Below, piece after piece: positions 17,562 through 26,433 of a stretch of 64,000 nt of DNA; position 1 is the stretch's first letter; each line of letters begins with the position of its first letter. This DNA is from JAJPKK01 sp963844635 (GTDB taxonomy: Bacteria > Pseudomonadota > Alphaproteobacteria > Rhizobiales > Xanthobacteraceae): assembly GCA_963844635.1 (NCBI GenBank), contig CAWJPD010000004.1, positions 1-64,000 of the forward strand. The letters run 5' to 3'. Made by a program: the position numbers and the translations under genes. The notes beneath the pieces are model-generated. The model did no database searches and was not told where the DNA came from. It worked only from the letters and a program-made list of their open reading frames with translations.

Positions 17562-18012
17562 ATGGCGACCAATTCGACGATTGCACCGGAGTTGTTGGAT
17601 CAACTGCTTGCTAACTATGAGAAGCCCGAGGTCCTGACCGGGGATGATGGGCTTTTCAAGCAGCTGAAGAAGGCATTGATCGAGCGGGCGCTTGGCGCGG
17701 AGCTGACCGAGCATTTGGGCTATGAGAAGGGCGATCATGCCGGCCGCGGCAAGGGCAACAGCCGCAACGGGGCGAGTTCAAAGACGGTCCTGACCGAGGA
17801 GGGTGAGGTCGAGATTGCAGTCCCGCGCGATCGCGCCGGCAGCTTCGAGCCGCAGCTGATCGCCAAGGGACAGACCCGGTTCGACGGCTTCGACGACAAG
17901 ATTTAGCGCCTCTACGCCCGCGGCATGACGGTGCATGAGATCCAGGGCTATCTCGCCGAACTTTACGCCACCTATGTCTCGCCCGATCTCATCAGCCGGG
18001 TCACCGAGGCGC
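17562..18012 (+). pseudogene. IS256-family transposase, N-terminal remnant
   Basis: Reads MATNSTIAPELLDQLLANYE and later RNGASSKTVLTEEGEVEIAV, the N-terminal part of IS256/mutator transposases of the ISRhizobium type. An in-frame TAG at about 17904 interrupts DKI*RLYARGMTVHEIQGYL. Similarity ends at LISRVTEA (18012), before the catalytic domain. The sequence just upstream (17516-17561) is probably the IS left end. Confidence 0.85.
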
Positions 18013-18171
18013 GCCATGCTCGACTGACGCTCGACGAGCCGTACCTTGAAGCGCCATCGTTGTCGCAGCGTTCGATGTCCTGCTCGAAATTGCCTCGATA
18101 ATAGACAAACCGGTCGCACCGCCTGAGCCCATTCAGTCGTTCGATAGTGAAATGGCTCATCCTTCACCGCA

Positions 18172-18333
18172 TCATCCGACGGTCTTCATGGTATTTAGAA
18201 CCCTTCCGTCGTCGTCCTCATCATCATCGGAGACGCTGCCTATGCCGCCGCAGCTTGGACACTGACGCTCGTCATCAGTTTCCTCATTCACAGTGCCCGT
18301 GCCATCGCAATCTGGACAAGTCTTGTTCTTCAT
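18172..18333 (-). CDS. Small CxxCxGxG zinc-finger-like protein (53 aa)
   Basis: Reads MKNKTCPDCDGTGTVNEETD, then DERQCPSCGGIGSVSDDDED. Two CxxCxGxG motifs (CPDCDGTG and CPSCGGIG) 19 residues apart match half of the DnaJ cysteine-rich zinc-binding domain, followed by an acidic tail. Four Cys can bind one zinc. Proteins of this form occur as stand-alone small ORFs in rhizobia. A role in protein folding is only inferred from the motif. The start at 18333 has a purine-rich sequence (gaggcaagca) upstream. Confidence 0.6.
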   Translation of the reverse strand: MKNKTCPDCDGTGTVNEETDDERQCPSCGGIGSVSDDDEDDDGRVLNTMKTVG

Positions 18334-18557
18334 TGCTTGCCTCTGCTCCATGTCTCGCTCCGCAAACGCTGGACTTCGATCGCCGCCCGGTTAGCGGCTT
18401 ATAATTTCTGTCGCAACCGACATCGCCCCGAAGTGTCAACGGCGGAGTGCCGGGCTTGCAGTTCTGCGACTTCAAAGTCGTGAAGGCGGCTTGCTGGCTC
18501 CGTCCTTGACACTGGCAGAGTCTTGATTAGGTTTTGGCTGCCGATCGTTTCATTTCT
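18334..18557. other. Intergenic region
   Basis: About 220 bp upstream of the small zinc-finger-like gene. No gene recognised. It should hold that gene's promoter. Confidence 0.3.
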
Positions 18558-18992
18558 CTACCATGCCAACCGCGGAACACTACCAGCGCCAGCGGCAAAG
18601 AATGTAGGGGTCTTGCCGAGCTTGCCCAGGACGAAACCGGGCGGGACACCCTCTTGGGAATGGCCCGTCGGTAGGAGCGACTTGCAGAGCACGAGGCTAA
18701 AATTGAAGCGGGTCGAGGTCCCAAGCCATAGGCCATCATCAGTTCGCCAAATCTTCGACGCCTCCCGGTCATGGAAAATTCGAAGGTCATCCTCGAAGAT
18801 GGCGAGACTGCGGAGAAAAGAATCCAGCAGGCTTTTGGACAGTAAAGTGTCCCGACCCGCCGCCTCCAGCCAGGCGATCAGTGCGTGCTGCTGGGCAACG
18901 ACGCGGCGTCCAGTCGCGTCATGCCGGCCGCTTGAGCCAGCTTCGTCTCTGCTGCCATGATGCCTGGACGATGGCAGCTTATGACGGAACAA
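18558..18992 (-). CDS. Hypothetical protein, possibly decayed
   Basis: The central part reads RRVVAQQHALIAWLEAAGRD, then LLSKSLLDSFLRSLAIFEDD. This resembles short rhizobial proteins of the VxxQxALIARLEARGxDTxxAxxLLxxFxxSLAxFExD type. Flanking sequence looks unconserved, so the true gene may be only about 70 residues, with frame damage downstream. Function unknown. Confidence 0.4.
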   Translation of the reverse strand: MFRHKLPSSRHHGSRDEAGSSGRHDATGRRVVAQQHALIAWLEAAGRDTLLSKSLLDSFLRSLAIFEDDLRIFHDREASKIWRTDDGLWLGTSTRFNFSLVLCKSLLPTGHSQEGVPPGFVLGKLGKTPTFFAAGAGSVPRLAW

Positions 18993-19240
18993 TCAATTCA
19001 CTCGACGAAGCGCAACGTCGCGCCGCCACGCCACCCAAAACCGCGGTTCGAGAAATTAAAGTGACTACTAAGCCGAAACCCAGACCTCACCAAATCGATC
19101 GCGATCGGACTCTGTGGGAGCGGAGGCAACAGGAAAGCGCGCTCGACCAGGCCCTCATGGATACATTTCCGGCGTCGGACCCTGTGTCAATGGAGCAGCC
19201 GACGCCGCCGGCTCGCGACCGCGACAAGGCAAAGGCCTAA
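18971..19240 (+). CDS. Small hypothetical protein with an FPASDPVS motif
   Basis: 89 residues from ATG 18971. The C-terminal half, LWERRQQESALDQALMDTFP then ASDPVSMEQPTPP, carries the ALDxALxDTFPASDPVS motif that recurs in small proteobacterial proteins of unknown role. The N-terminal half is Lys/Pro-rich and probably disordered. The frame is intact. Confidence 0.55.
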   Translation: MAAYDGTINSLDEAQRRAATPPKTAVREIKVTTKPKPRPHQIDRDRTLWERRQQESALDQALMDTFPASDPVSMEQPTPPARDRDKAKA

Positions 19241-19277
19241 CTTAACGGACGATGCCCAATCAAGGCGCCCAGAACAA

Positions 19278-19511
19278 TCACGATGTTCGGCGCTTCTTGC
19301 TGAAACGCCAAAGCTGAAAGCCGGCGCTCTTGATCGCAGCCTCGATCGTATCACGCGACAAATTGTGTGGCGGGTCTCGATCGGGCGCTATAGCACCAAT
19401 CGCACGCCAGGGTTTGAACTGATCTGGCAGGTCGGTGCCCGCGAGATCGCCGCTGAACGCGCGCAGGTTAGGACTTGCTTCCGACTTGAAAATGAAGATT
19501 CGCATTGTCAT
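19278..19511 (-). CDS. Small conserved hypothetical protein (77 aa)
   Basis: MTMRIFIFKSEASPNLRAFS, then GDLAGTDLPDQFKPWRAIGA, and ending KSAGFQLWRFSKKRRTS. It fits a pattern I associate with rhizobia (RIFIFKSE...L-x-AF-GD-x-x-G-x-x-LP-x-x-F-x-PW...GFQLWR). Function unknown. The start at 19511 (or MRIF at 19505) removes an unconserved extension seen in the longer frame. Confidence 0.65.
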   Translation of the reverse strand: MTMRIFIFKSEASPNLRAFSGDLAGTDLPDQFKPWRAIGAIAPDRDPPHNLSRDTIEAAIKSAGFQLWRFSKKRRTS

Positions 19512-19769
19512 GCCTCGATCTGGTGCCCGACGGCCATGGTTACCGTGTGCATCGACGAAGCCATAGCAACCGGCCAACGCACCATGCGGACGATACGCGA
19601 CATCCCGCGCGATCTGGGCTGTCAATGAAATTAAAAATGCGAACCAGATACCGTTTTGACGGGGAATCCGTGCACGCGGCTCGCCTTGAGGCTTTTCAAG
19701 TCGCCGCAGTTAGGTGGGGTGCGGCTGCATTTCTTTCAAGGCGATACCATGCCTCGGCAATAAAAGACG

Positions 19770-20083
19770 GCACTCGAAGCCCAAGGCCGGCGGGAGCGCA
19801 CGTCAACACGAACGGCCTTGGGCACCAGCTTGTCCAGGAGGTCTAGCGGCTTGGCGACCACCTCCGCGTTGAAAAATTAGATTCCGGTGGCATTGCTCCC
19901 CGGCCGGGCGGGGCTCGCGACAAGACCAAGCTTGACCGGGTCTTCACCAACGCTGAAGACGATCGGGATCGTCGCGATTGCAGCTTTGGCCGCAATCGCG
20001 GCCGGCGGGCTCATCGTGGGAAGGCTAATCTGGTTCATCGCCGTCGGGGCATTCGTTATTATGCTTCTGACGTTCCTGTTCAT
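19770..20083 (-). pseudogene. ABC transporter solute-binding protein remnant
   Basis: The minus strand reads ATIPIVFSVGEDPVKLGLVA, then SPARPGSNATGI, an in-frame stop, then FFNAEVVAKPLDLLDKLVPK. This is the central block of the tryptophan/tyrosine-type solute-binding family (GxDPVxxGLVASxxRPGGNxTG...LxLLxxLVP). The N- and C-terminal parts are missing. Confidence 0.8.
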
Positions 20084-20211
20084 CCTGCAGCAGCGACTCT
20101 CCCGTCGGCCAATTCCGCGCCGGCTGGCAGCCCTGGCTCAGCGCCATGGCAACGAATCTTGCGATCGCGTGACCTTCCGATCACACTGCTCGCCGCTCGA
20201 TCGGCGTCCGG

Positions 20212-20470
20212 CCATTCTACGTGCAGCACCAATTCAAGGACAATATCCGGGAAATTGATGGGAGGTGGACGCAGCAGGAGACCGCTGTACGGAAGCTCGC
20301 ATTACGACCCGCCGGGCGTGCTGCGCTGGTTCACCGCGAATATCGGGGTCCATCGCGTGCACCACCTGTGCGGTCGCATTCCTTTTTACCGGTTACCGCG
20401 CGTTCTGCGCGACCACCCCGAGCTGCGGGCCACCTCCTTGGGCATCCATCTCCGCTCAATTAGCCCATGA
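20212..20470 (+). pseudogene. Fatty acid desaturase, C-terminal remnant
   Basis: Frame 1 reads FYVQHQFKDNIREIDGRWTQ. After a shift near 20285 the next frame reads GSSHYDPPGVLRWFTANIGV, then HRVHHLCGRIPFYRLPRVLR. This matches the end of membrane delta-12-type desaturases, including the third histidine box (H-x-x-H-H as HRVHH). The first two His boxes and the membrane segments are missing. Confidence 0.8.
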
Positions 20471-20697
20471 AACGTGACCACGCACAGCCACCCAGAAGCG
20501 GCGATATGGGTAAAAAATATATTGGTGGCCAGCACTGGTTTTCGTTCGGTGTCGAGCGTATGCACACAAAGGCAAGCTGGTTTTCCTCCAAGTGGCAGAC
20601 TTTACTCCATGAGCTGGCGCCGAAACATTGTTTAAAATCGGCCTCCGGGTGTCGCCGGTACAGCCAAGCCCCACAGCCGCATTTAGAGAGGAACACG

Positions 20698-20970
20698 GTG
20701 CAAATTCTCGTCCGCGACAACAACGTCGACCAAGCCCTCAAGGTCCTGAAGAAGAAAATGCAGCGCGAGGGCGTTTTCCGCGAGATGAAGCTCCGGCGCC
20801 ACTACGAGAAGCCCTCCGAAAAGAGAGCACGCGAGAGGGCGGAGGCTATTCGCCGCGCCCGAAAGCTCGCGCGGAAGAAATTGCAGCGCGAGGGACTGCT
20901 GCCGATGAAGCCCCGTGTGGTCCGAGGCGCTCCAGGAAGACCCGGCGCCACGCCCCGTCCTCGGTTCTGA
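20698..20970 (+). CDS. rpsU: 30S ribosomal protein S21
   Basis: 90 residues from a GTG start at 20698, preceded by agagaggaac as ribosome site. VQILVRDNNVDQALKVLKKK is the canonical S21 beginning. The middle (REMKLRRHYEKPSEKRARER) and the basic tail follow the alphaproteobacterial pattern with a C-terminal extension (GAPGRPGATPRPRF). S21 binds the small subunit near the mRNA anti-Shine-Dalgarno site. The gene is complete. The last 175 bp plus downstream sequence are duplicated at 50058-50357. Confidence 0.94.
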   Translation: MQILVRDNNVDQALKVLKKKMQREGVFREMKLRRHYEKPSEKRARERAEAIRRARKLARKKLQREGLLPMKPRVVRGAPGRPGATPRPRF

Positions 20971-21095
20971 ATCTCGCGTTTGTGGAAATGGCGATCTTCT
21001 CAGGGCTTGGCGGCTACGAAGTGGATGCCTGTACGCTCAGGCATAGTGGAACAACGTGACCGCGGACAAATCTAGGAAACGCAACAGGGGCAATC
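20796..21095 (+). repeat. 300-bp direct repeat, partner at 50058-50357
   Basis: Covers the 3' half of rpsU and 125 bp downstream. The partner is the same length with only a few differences and the same orientation. The downstream part encodes nothing I recognise but is as well conserved as the coding part. Confidence 0.92.
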
Positions 21096-21416
21096 TCGTA
21101 TGCTGACGAGGTAATGCCACTGATAGTGGCACTGTCACCACAACGAGTTGGGACGCGGTTACGATCGCCTGGGACAATGGCCAAGTGGCGACCGTGCATC
21201 ATGGAGACATGCGGGAAATTCACTCAAATTGGGCAAGGCCCAAGCGCGTATAATCCACGTCCGCAACTATCATAACCGTCCCCACGGCCCAATAAAGTCC
21301 CGCAACACCTACCAGGATCCACTCGAGTGCCGCGCCGCTTCAATTCGCATGCCTTTTCTTGCAATATCCGTGACGTGCTGACCGCGATCAAAACCGTGTG
21401 GGCGGATGGGAACTGA
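21096..21416. other. Gene-free interval
   Basis: About 320 bp after the rpsU repeat. A plus ORF crosses it (21148-21381) without recognisable similarity. No RNA or repeat seen. Confidence 0.3.
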
Positions 21417-21743
21417 TTAATTCTTCAGCGCTAGGCGCTTCGTCACGCCACCAACGACCTCATCGACAGTATTGAGCTTGATGAGGTACTGGTAGCGCGA
21501 CCAGCCGCGCACTTGGAATCCAGCCCTCGGCGAGCCTGAGCCCGCACGGTGTTGTCGAACAACGCGCACGCCAATCGCCGCGAGCGGGGAGCGCAGTTCA
21601 TCAGCAAATTGATCGGCTGTGCACCCGAGGGCTGGATTTTGTGGCGCATCGTCAAACACGTTGTAGCGCGGGCACATCATTGACTTCATCCTTTTTTTGA
21701 GGTCATCGGCGCGCGGGAAGAACCCCGCCGTTACGCGGGTCAA
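21417..21743 (-). CDS. Hypothetical ORF, unrecognised
   Basis: 108 codons, beginning MTRVTAGFFPRADDLKKRMK. No domain, signal peptide or membrane segment seen. The middle is Arg/Ala-rich like an out-of-frame reading, so coding status is doubtful. Confidence 0.25.
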   Translation of the reverse strand: MTRVTAGFFPRADDLKKRMKSMMCPRYNVFDDAPQNPALGCTADQFADELRSPLAAIGVRVVRQHRAGSGSPRAGFQVRGWSRYQYLIKLNTVDEVVGGVTKRLALKN

Positions 21744-21904
21744 AGAGCATCATGGGAGGCGCCATCCCTTCAGGGACGGAGACGGATATACCTCATGAGT
21801 ATCTGCCGAAGGTTACATAAACGTCACAATCCCTCATCAACAGTTTTGGACTGTGATCCAGCCCCGCGCGCCAAGATTCCTCCGTTTTGCTATACTGTAA
21901 ACCA

Positions 21905-22363
21905 ATGCACACAGACACTTTTTCGGTGCGCCTCGATCACTCAACCAAGACCCGGCTGGAGGAGCTCGCCAAGAGCACGGGCCGGAGGCAGTTTCTGGGC
22001 CAGGATGGGATCGGCGTCCATCCAAAGCGCGTCTATGTTTCATCGCCATCGCGATACCGCGCCATAGGTATTCCGCATTGCATCACCACGGCGAATATGA
22101 CATTGGGAGAAATTGGTGCGCGCCTTGCGACGCGCATCCGTGCGCCGTATTTTCTCAAATCCGGAGAAGTGAAAATTCCGAGACCCGCGATTTCAGCAAC
22201 AAAGACGGAATTTACGACGCTGTTGAAAGAGTTTGCGCGCCTTGAGAAGCGTATTGCAAAGCTCGAAAAGCACGCTGGCAGCAGTGCGTCGAGCCAGCCC
22301 GCAGCGGCGAAGACGAGCAATCGCCGGACGAAGCGCATGGGCGTCCGGAAGGCCGCGAGCTGA
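21905..22363 (+). CDS. Ribbon-helix-helix-like N-terminus with coiled-coil tail
   Basis: The start at 21905 gives MHTDTFSVRLDHSTKTRLEE, then LAKSTGR. This is the beta strand and helix pattern of CopG/ParD-type ribbon-helix-helix antitoxins. After TGR the expected second helix is lost and the sequence becomes unlike the family. The last third (FTTLLKEFARLEKRIAKLEK) is a likely coiled coil followed by a basic tail. It may be a chimeric or frameshifted antitoxin remnant; no toxin partner is adjacent. Confidence 0.4.
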   Translation: MHTDTFSVRLDHSTKTRLEELAKSTGRRQFLGQDGIGVHPKRVYVSSPSRYRAIGIPHCITTANMTLGEIGARLATRIRAPYFLKSGEVKIPRPAISATKTEFTTLLKEFARLEKRIAKLEKHAGSSASSQPAAAKTSNRRTKRMGVRKAAS

Positions 22364-22517
22364 GTCGGTACTCGTTAGCTTGCAAACGAGCGGCGGCGGA
22401 AGCGTCGCCGCTTACTGCTTGAGTGCCACGATGTGTTTGACGAGCAGCATCGCCATGGCGCCGATTTGAAAGAATTGATCGCTTGGCTCAAATCCAATCC
22501 GTGTTCAGGATTTTTGA
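22364..22517. other. Intergenic region
   Basis: About 150 bp containing a GC-rich hairpin (gcggcggaagcgtcgccgc) that may be a terminator for the upstream gene. Confidence 0.3.
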
Positions 22518-22822
22518 CCTAGTCTAAAAAGCACGAGCTCAGCTTCGGTGATCGAACTGCCTCAGGGGTTTGCGACGCAAGCCGAGGCAAGAGACACCTC
22601 AAAGGCTTCGCGACCTCCGGACAATTCAGAGGAGGACTATCGGTGGCACGCCAGGATGAAGGCCTTGGAAGTACCGGATTTCGCTGACCGGCTGAGAGCA
22701 AAAGGGGGGTCCGGACCCCCCCCGATGTCTGTGCGAACTTGGGATTAAATAAATATGACGAGCAGTCCACTGAGTGCCGATTTCCTCCTGCATTATACCG
22801 TTTATCATCCCACCAAACGTTC
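22518..22822 (+). repeat. 0.3 kb inverted repeat, partner at 7626-7924
   Basis: Near-identical inverted partner of 7626-7924, ending close to the left end of the IS91-type element. The GC hairpin around 22708 has a different G-run length from the other copy. Confidence 0.8.
22548..22748 (+). CDS. Small hypothetical protein in the 0.3 kb repeat
   Basis: 66 residues identical to the product at 7689-7895 for the first 53 positions (MIELPQGFATQAEARDTSKA to RLRAKG), then different because of a G-run indel. No domain. The purine-rich sequence before the ATG is weak. Confidence 0.4.
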   Translation: MIELPQGFATQAEARDTSKASRPPDNSEEDYRWHARMKALEVPDFADRLRAKGGSGPPPMSVRTWD

Positions 22823-22953
22823 GGATGCGCATTGAACGAACCCGCTGCGCGGGAGTAGCGGCTGGGTCGCGGTAGAGGAACTGCTGATCGGGAGTCCCCT
22901 GTCTGAGAGGATGTGGATCTTCACACCCATCCCTCTCAAGGCAGGAGTTCCCG

Positions 22954-23814
22954 ATGGCTACGATGAGCCCTCTTCGCCGGCGCATGATCGAGGACATGAC
23001 CATCCGCAATCTGTCGCAAGCGACGCAGCAATCCTACATGTATGCGGTTGCGAAGTTCAGTCGATATTTCAATTGTTCACCGGATCGACTTGGCATGGAG
23101 GACGTCCGTGCTTACCAGCTGCATCTGATCGACAAGAAGTACTCTTGGTCGCACATCAACCAGGTGGCTTGTGCGCTGCGGTTCTTTTACGGCATCACGC
23201 TCGGCCAAAAGGAGGCGCTTGAGCGCATCGTCGCCGGCAAAGAGCCGGAGAAGCTTCCGCCGGTCCTCAACCGTGAGGAGATTGCCCGTTTTCTGGATGC
23301 GGTTCCTGGTTTGCGGAATCGCGTTGCGCTGACGACGGCCTATGCGGCTGGCATGCGCGTCGGAGAGGTCGTCAGGCTGAAGATCAGCTCGATCGACAGC
23401 GAACGGATGTTGCTCCACATTGAGGGGGGCAAGGGCGGCAGGGATCGGTATGCGATGCTGTCGCCGCGGCTGCTGAACATCCTGCGTGCCTACTGGAAGC
23501 GGGCACGGCCGCATTGCTGGTTGTTTCCCGGCCAGGAGCCTGGTGAGCATGTCAGCCGCGGCGCTCTTCAGTGCGCGTGTCGCGCTGCAAGGCGGCAGGC
23601 TCGGATCGGCAAGCACGTGACGGCCCATTCGCTTCGGCACAGTTTTGCCACCCATCTTCTGGAGGGGGGCACTGACATCCGGATCATCCAGGTCTTGCTC
23701 GGTCATAGCCGGCTTGAGACGACGGCCCGTTACGCCCAGGTCGCGACCGGATTGATCGCCGGCACGGCGAGCCCCTTTGATCAGCTCGCGATCGAGGTCA
23801 TCCCTCCCGAATAG
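22954..23814 (+). CDS. Tyrosine-type site-specific recombinase (IS91-associated)
   Basis: 286 residues. The N-terminal SAM-like core-binding domain (MIEDMTIRNLSQATQQSYMY) is followed by the catalytic domain. Catalytic residues are visible: Arg in YAAGMRVGEVVRL, His-x-x-Arg in AHSLRHSFATHLLEGG, His in LLGHSRLETT, and the nucleophile Tyr in ARYAQV. It lies immediately upstream of the HUH transposase, and such recombinases accompany IS91-type elements, perhaps resolving intermediates. The frame is intact. Confidence 0.9.
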   Translation: MATMSPLRRRMIEDMTIRNLSQATQQSYMYAVAKFSRYFNCSPDRLGMEDVRAYQLHLIDKKYSWSHINQVACALRFFYGITLGQKEALERIVAGKEPEKLPPVLNREEIARFLDAVPGLRNRVALTTAYAAGMRVGEVVRLKISSIDSERMLLHIEGGKGGRDRYAMLSPRLLNILRAYWKRARPHCWLFPGQEPGEHVSRGALQCACRAARRQARIGKHVTAHSLRHSFATHLLEGGTDIRIIQVLLGHSRLETTARYAQVATGLIAGTASPFDQLAIEVIPPE

Positions 23815-23823
23815 CGCACTCCG

Positions 23824-25017
23824 ATGCGCCCCGCGCTGGAGGTGGCGGACATTTTCCGCCGCCACGGCGATGCGTTTCGTGCGGCCCAAGGCGGTCGGTT
23901 GTTGCCTGACCAGCGCCGCGTCATGGCCGCCATTGAGGCGTGCCGGACCGCAACGCTCGGTGGCCATGTCGAGCAGTGCGATGACTGCGGCATGGTCCGC
24001 ATCGCGTACAACAGCTGCCGTGACCGGCACTGCCCAAAGTGCCAGGGCTTGGCGCGCGCCCAATGGCTCGCTGATCGTCAGTCGGACCTGTTGCCGGTCC
24101 CGTATTTTCATGTCGTCTTCACCGTGCCGGCACCAATTGCCGCCCTCGCGCTCCAGAACAAGGCGGTCGTCTACGACATCCTGCTCAAGACCGCCGCTGA
24201 GACGATCCGCGTCATTGGCGCCGATCCAAAGCACCTCGGTGGAGACACCGGCATGATCGCTATTCTCCACACCTGGGGCCAGACCCTGATGCATCATCCG
24301 CACGCCCACTGTGTGGTGCCAGGCGGCGCCCTAGCTGCCAACGGAGGGTGGATCGGCTGCAAACCAAGCTTCTTCCTCCCCGTTCGGGTTCTATCGCGCC
24401 TGTATCGGCGGTTGTTCCTGAAGCGGCTGCAGGCGGTCTTCGACAAAGCGGAATTGAGATTTTTCGGCGATCTCGCAAATCTCGCGGAGCCGACCGCCTT
24501 CGCCCAATACCTTGAGGCACTACGCAAAGTCGAATGGAACGTCTATGCAAAGCGGCCCTTCGGAGGACCGCAGCAAGTCCTGGAGTATCTGGGCCGCTAC
24601 ACTCATCGTGTCGCAATCGCCAATAGTCGAGTTGTCGCCTGCGAGAACGGGAGCGTCAACTTCCGTTGGAAGGACTATCGCGCCGAGAACCAGCCCAAGG
24701 TCATGACACTTGACGCTGACGAGTTCATCCGCCGCTTTCTGCTCCACGTGCTGCCGAAAGGCTTCCGTCGCATCCGCCACTTTGGCTTTCTGGCAAACGC
24801 ATGCCGTGCCGCCAAGCTTACCGCCATCCGCGCCGCACTCCAGGCACCGAAACCGGCCCCAACCGTCAAAGTGGCCGATTATCGCGACCGCTACGCAATT
24901 CTCACCGGTCATCGCATCGATCAGTGTCCCATCTGTGGAGGCCGCATGGTCGAGATCGGATACCAGCCGCGTTCAGCCCCTCCCCGAGACTCGGCAGCAT
25001 GCTGGGACACCTCATGA
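23824..25017 (+). CDS. IS91 family HUH transposase
   Basis: 397 residues. An N-terminal zinc-binding region (HVEQCDDCGMVRIAYNSCRD then RHCPKC) precedes the HUH core HPHAHCVVPGG. The catalytic Tyr is within VLEYLGRYTHRVAIANSR. A C-terminal C-x2-C (QCPICGG) follows. It nicks and joins DNA ends for rolling-circle transposition. It appears complete. Confidence 0.92.
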   Translation: MRPALEVADIFRRHGDAFRAAQGGRLLPDQRRVMAAIEACRTATLGGHVEQCDDCGMVRIAYNSCRDRHCPKCQGLARAQWLADRQSDLLPVPYFHVVFTVPAPIAALALQNKAVVYDILLKTAAETIRVIGADPKHLGGDTGMIAILHTWGQTLMHHPHAHCVVPGGALAANGGWIGCKPSFFLPVRVLSRLYRRLFLKRLQAVFDKAELRFFGDLANLAEPTAFAQYLEALRKVEWNVYAKRPFGGPQQVLEYLGRYTHRVAIANSRVVACENGSVNFRWKDYRAENQPKVMTLDADEFIRRFLLHVLPKGFRRIRHFGFLANACRAAKLTAIRAALQAPKPAPTVKVADYRDRYAILTGHRIDQCPICGGRMVEIGYQPRSAPPRDSAACWDTS

Positions 25018-25190
25018 TGATTCACCTCGAACCCGGCCCTTTTGCCATCACGCGCCGACCAATGCCGACGTTTCCCGTCGAGATGCGGGTGCCCCGCCCG
25101 CAAAGCCCCACGGACGTGCTTCCTCACGCATCGACTGTCAAAACGAGGCGATAATTCTCGGCTAAATGATGCCCCAGCTCTTAATAAGCA

Positions 25191-25388
25191 CTCGTTTTGC
25201 GTATCATTCGGCAACATGATGGCCGAATAACTCATTCAACCGTCACCGTCCGGCTTGAGTGCCCATAGGCCCCAGCCAAATAAGACGCAGCTTCGTTCAA
25301 TCCGGCTTCAAATAGCTCCCGCGACGGGACTCGCTGCCATGAACGGCAACGCGGGACCTATTTGAACCCTCTGGCATTCCGATGAATG
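25191..25388. other. Short interval between two IS remnants
   Basis: About 200 bp. Nothing recognised. Confidence 0.3.
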
Positions 25389-25483
25389 CGGACAGTGAAT
25401 CCGATTGATTGCGGACATCAGTCCGACGCAAGCCGGACAGTAATCCGAGCGAAGCCGGACAGCAGTCCCACGATGCCGGACAG
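25389..25483. repeat. Tandem GGACA end repeats of an IS21-type element
   Basis: Four to five imperfect units of about 22 bp, each beginning GGACA and containing a CCGA-type core, followed 30 bp later by an istB remnant. Multiple terminal repeats are the IstA binding sites of IS21 elements. This is a different IS21 type from copies A and B. Confidence 0.7.
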
Positions 25484-25510
25484 TGCCTCCCGTCGACATT
25501 GTTCATGAGG

Positions 25511-25975
25511 TCAGGCCGGTGCCCTGGCGTCAAGTGCGGGGCGCTTGGTGGCGGATTTTCGCAGGCTCTCGCCGGCGAGGTTGAGACGATGGGCGTTGTG
25601 GACGAGACGGTCGAGGATGGCGTCGGCGACGGTCGGATTGGGGATCATGTCATGCCAGTGCTTCACATCGACCTTACTGGTGACGATGGTTGAGCCGCGC
25701 CCGTGGCGGTCGTCGAGAATCTCCAACAGATCGCGTCCCTGTTCAGCCGTTGCATTGGCAAGTCCCCAGTCGTCGAGAATGAGGAGTTCGACCCGAGCAA
25801 TGGTCTTGAGCAGCCGGGCGTGGCGGCCATCGCCGCGTGCGAGGGCGAACGCATCGAACAAGCGCGGGATGCGATGATAGAGCACCGAGCGATCGTCGCG
25901 ACAGGCCTTGTGGCCGAGCGCACAGGCGATCCAGCTTTTGCCGAGGCTGGTCGGCCTCGCGACATACGACCCAAG
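25511..25975 (-). pseudogene. istB remnant of a second IS21 type
   Basis: The minus frame reads SLGKSWIACALGHKACRDDR, then VELLILDDWGLANATAEQGR and DAILDRLVHNAHRLNLAGES. These are the Walker A end (GKS), Walker B (LLILDDWG) and C-terminus of IstB. The N-terminal third is replaced at about 25975 by unrelated DNA of the serine recombinase module. Not functional. Confidence 0.88.
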
Positions 25976-25989
25976 AACATGTGTTTGAG

Positions 25990-26245
25990 ATTGTCGTCCA
26001 CTATCCGCATCATCCTTGCAGTGGACAGCACGTTTTTGCGTATCGGCGTCTCCTTCACGGCGGTCGTCTTCACTTTGCGATCGAGCAGCCGGACGGCTGT
26101 CGTGTTTTGCTGCCGGCGTGGATGACGGAAAGCTGCGCGGCAGCACTGCCGACGGTGGAAATCCCGCGGCTCTCGTGGGATTCGCTGCGCGAGCTGCGCC
26201 GCCTGATCGATGCACAACTCGTATCTTCACCGCCTTGGTCCAAAG
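25990..26245 (+). pseudogene. DUF5372-like protein fragment
   Basis: Reads EIVVHYPHHPCSGQHVFAYR, then RLLHGGRLHFAIEQPDGCRV and LLPAWMT. This HPxHPxxGxxF...GGxLxFxxxDG...LPAWMT pattern is that of the small protein commonly encoded just upstream of serine recombinases (DUF5372). Its start has been replaced by the istB remnant, so it lacks an initiator. Confidence 0.65.
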
Positions 26246-26266
26246 CGACTCGGGAGGGTGGAGGCG

Positions 26267-26433
26267 ATGATGCTGCAACCGCAGCCACAATGGCAACAGC
26301 TCGATCTGCTGGAGTTCGCAACAAACGTAAGCCAGCATCGGCTCGATCCGATGATTCGCACGGAGGCTCATAAATCTGCTCAAGCTGTTGCTCGACGAAC
26401 ACCGCGCCGCTCGCGCCGCAGCGAAAGGGGCGG
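26267..26433 (+). pseudogene. Small ORF of the recombinase module, frameshifted
   Basis: MMLQPQPQWQQLDLLEFATN then, in a shifted frame, INLLKLLLDEHRAARAAAKG ending DDE. This is the usual short second gene between the DUF5372 gene and the recombinase. The native stop would overlap the recombinase start (GATGATGAATAA). Function unknown. Confidence 0.5.

Larger units (their letters stand above)
22836..25190 (+). mobile_element. IS91-family element with tyrosine recombinase
   Basis: A tyrosine recombinase gene followed 9 bp later by a Y1-type HUH transposase, the usual pair of the ISAzo/ISBj type of IS91 relatives. Ends are approximate. A GAAC tetramer at 22837 next to the left end and hairpins near 25070-25100 fit rolling-circle termini. 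IS91 elements leave no target duplication. Confidence 0.75.

Noticed and set aside
19887..20258. Plus-strand membrane protein ORF at 19887
   Set aside because: Much of it is antisense to the solute-binding relic; hydrophobicity arises from that antisense reading.
22836..25190. Integron or genomic-island integrase at 22954
   Set aside because: The tyrosine recombinase is adjacent to an IS91 HUH transposase as in known IS91 relatives, and there is no attachment-site or tRNA context.
25389..25483. CRISPR-like short tandem repeats
   Set aside because: Units are about 22 bp, imperfect and without unique spacers; they fit IS21 terminal repeats next to an istB remnant.
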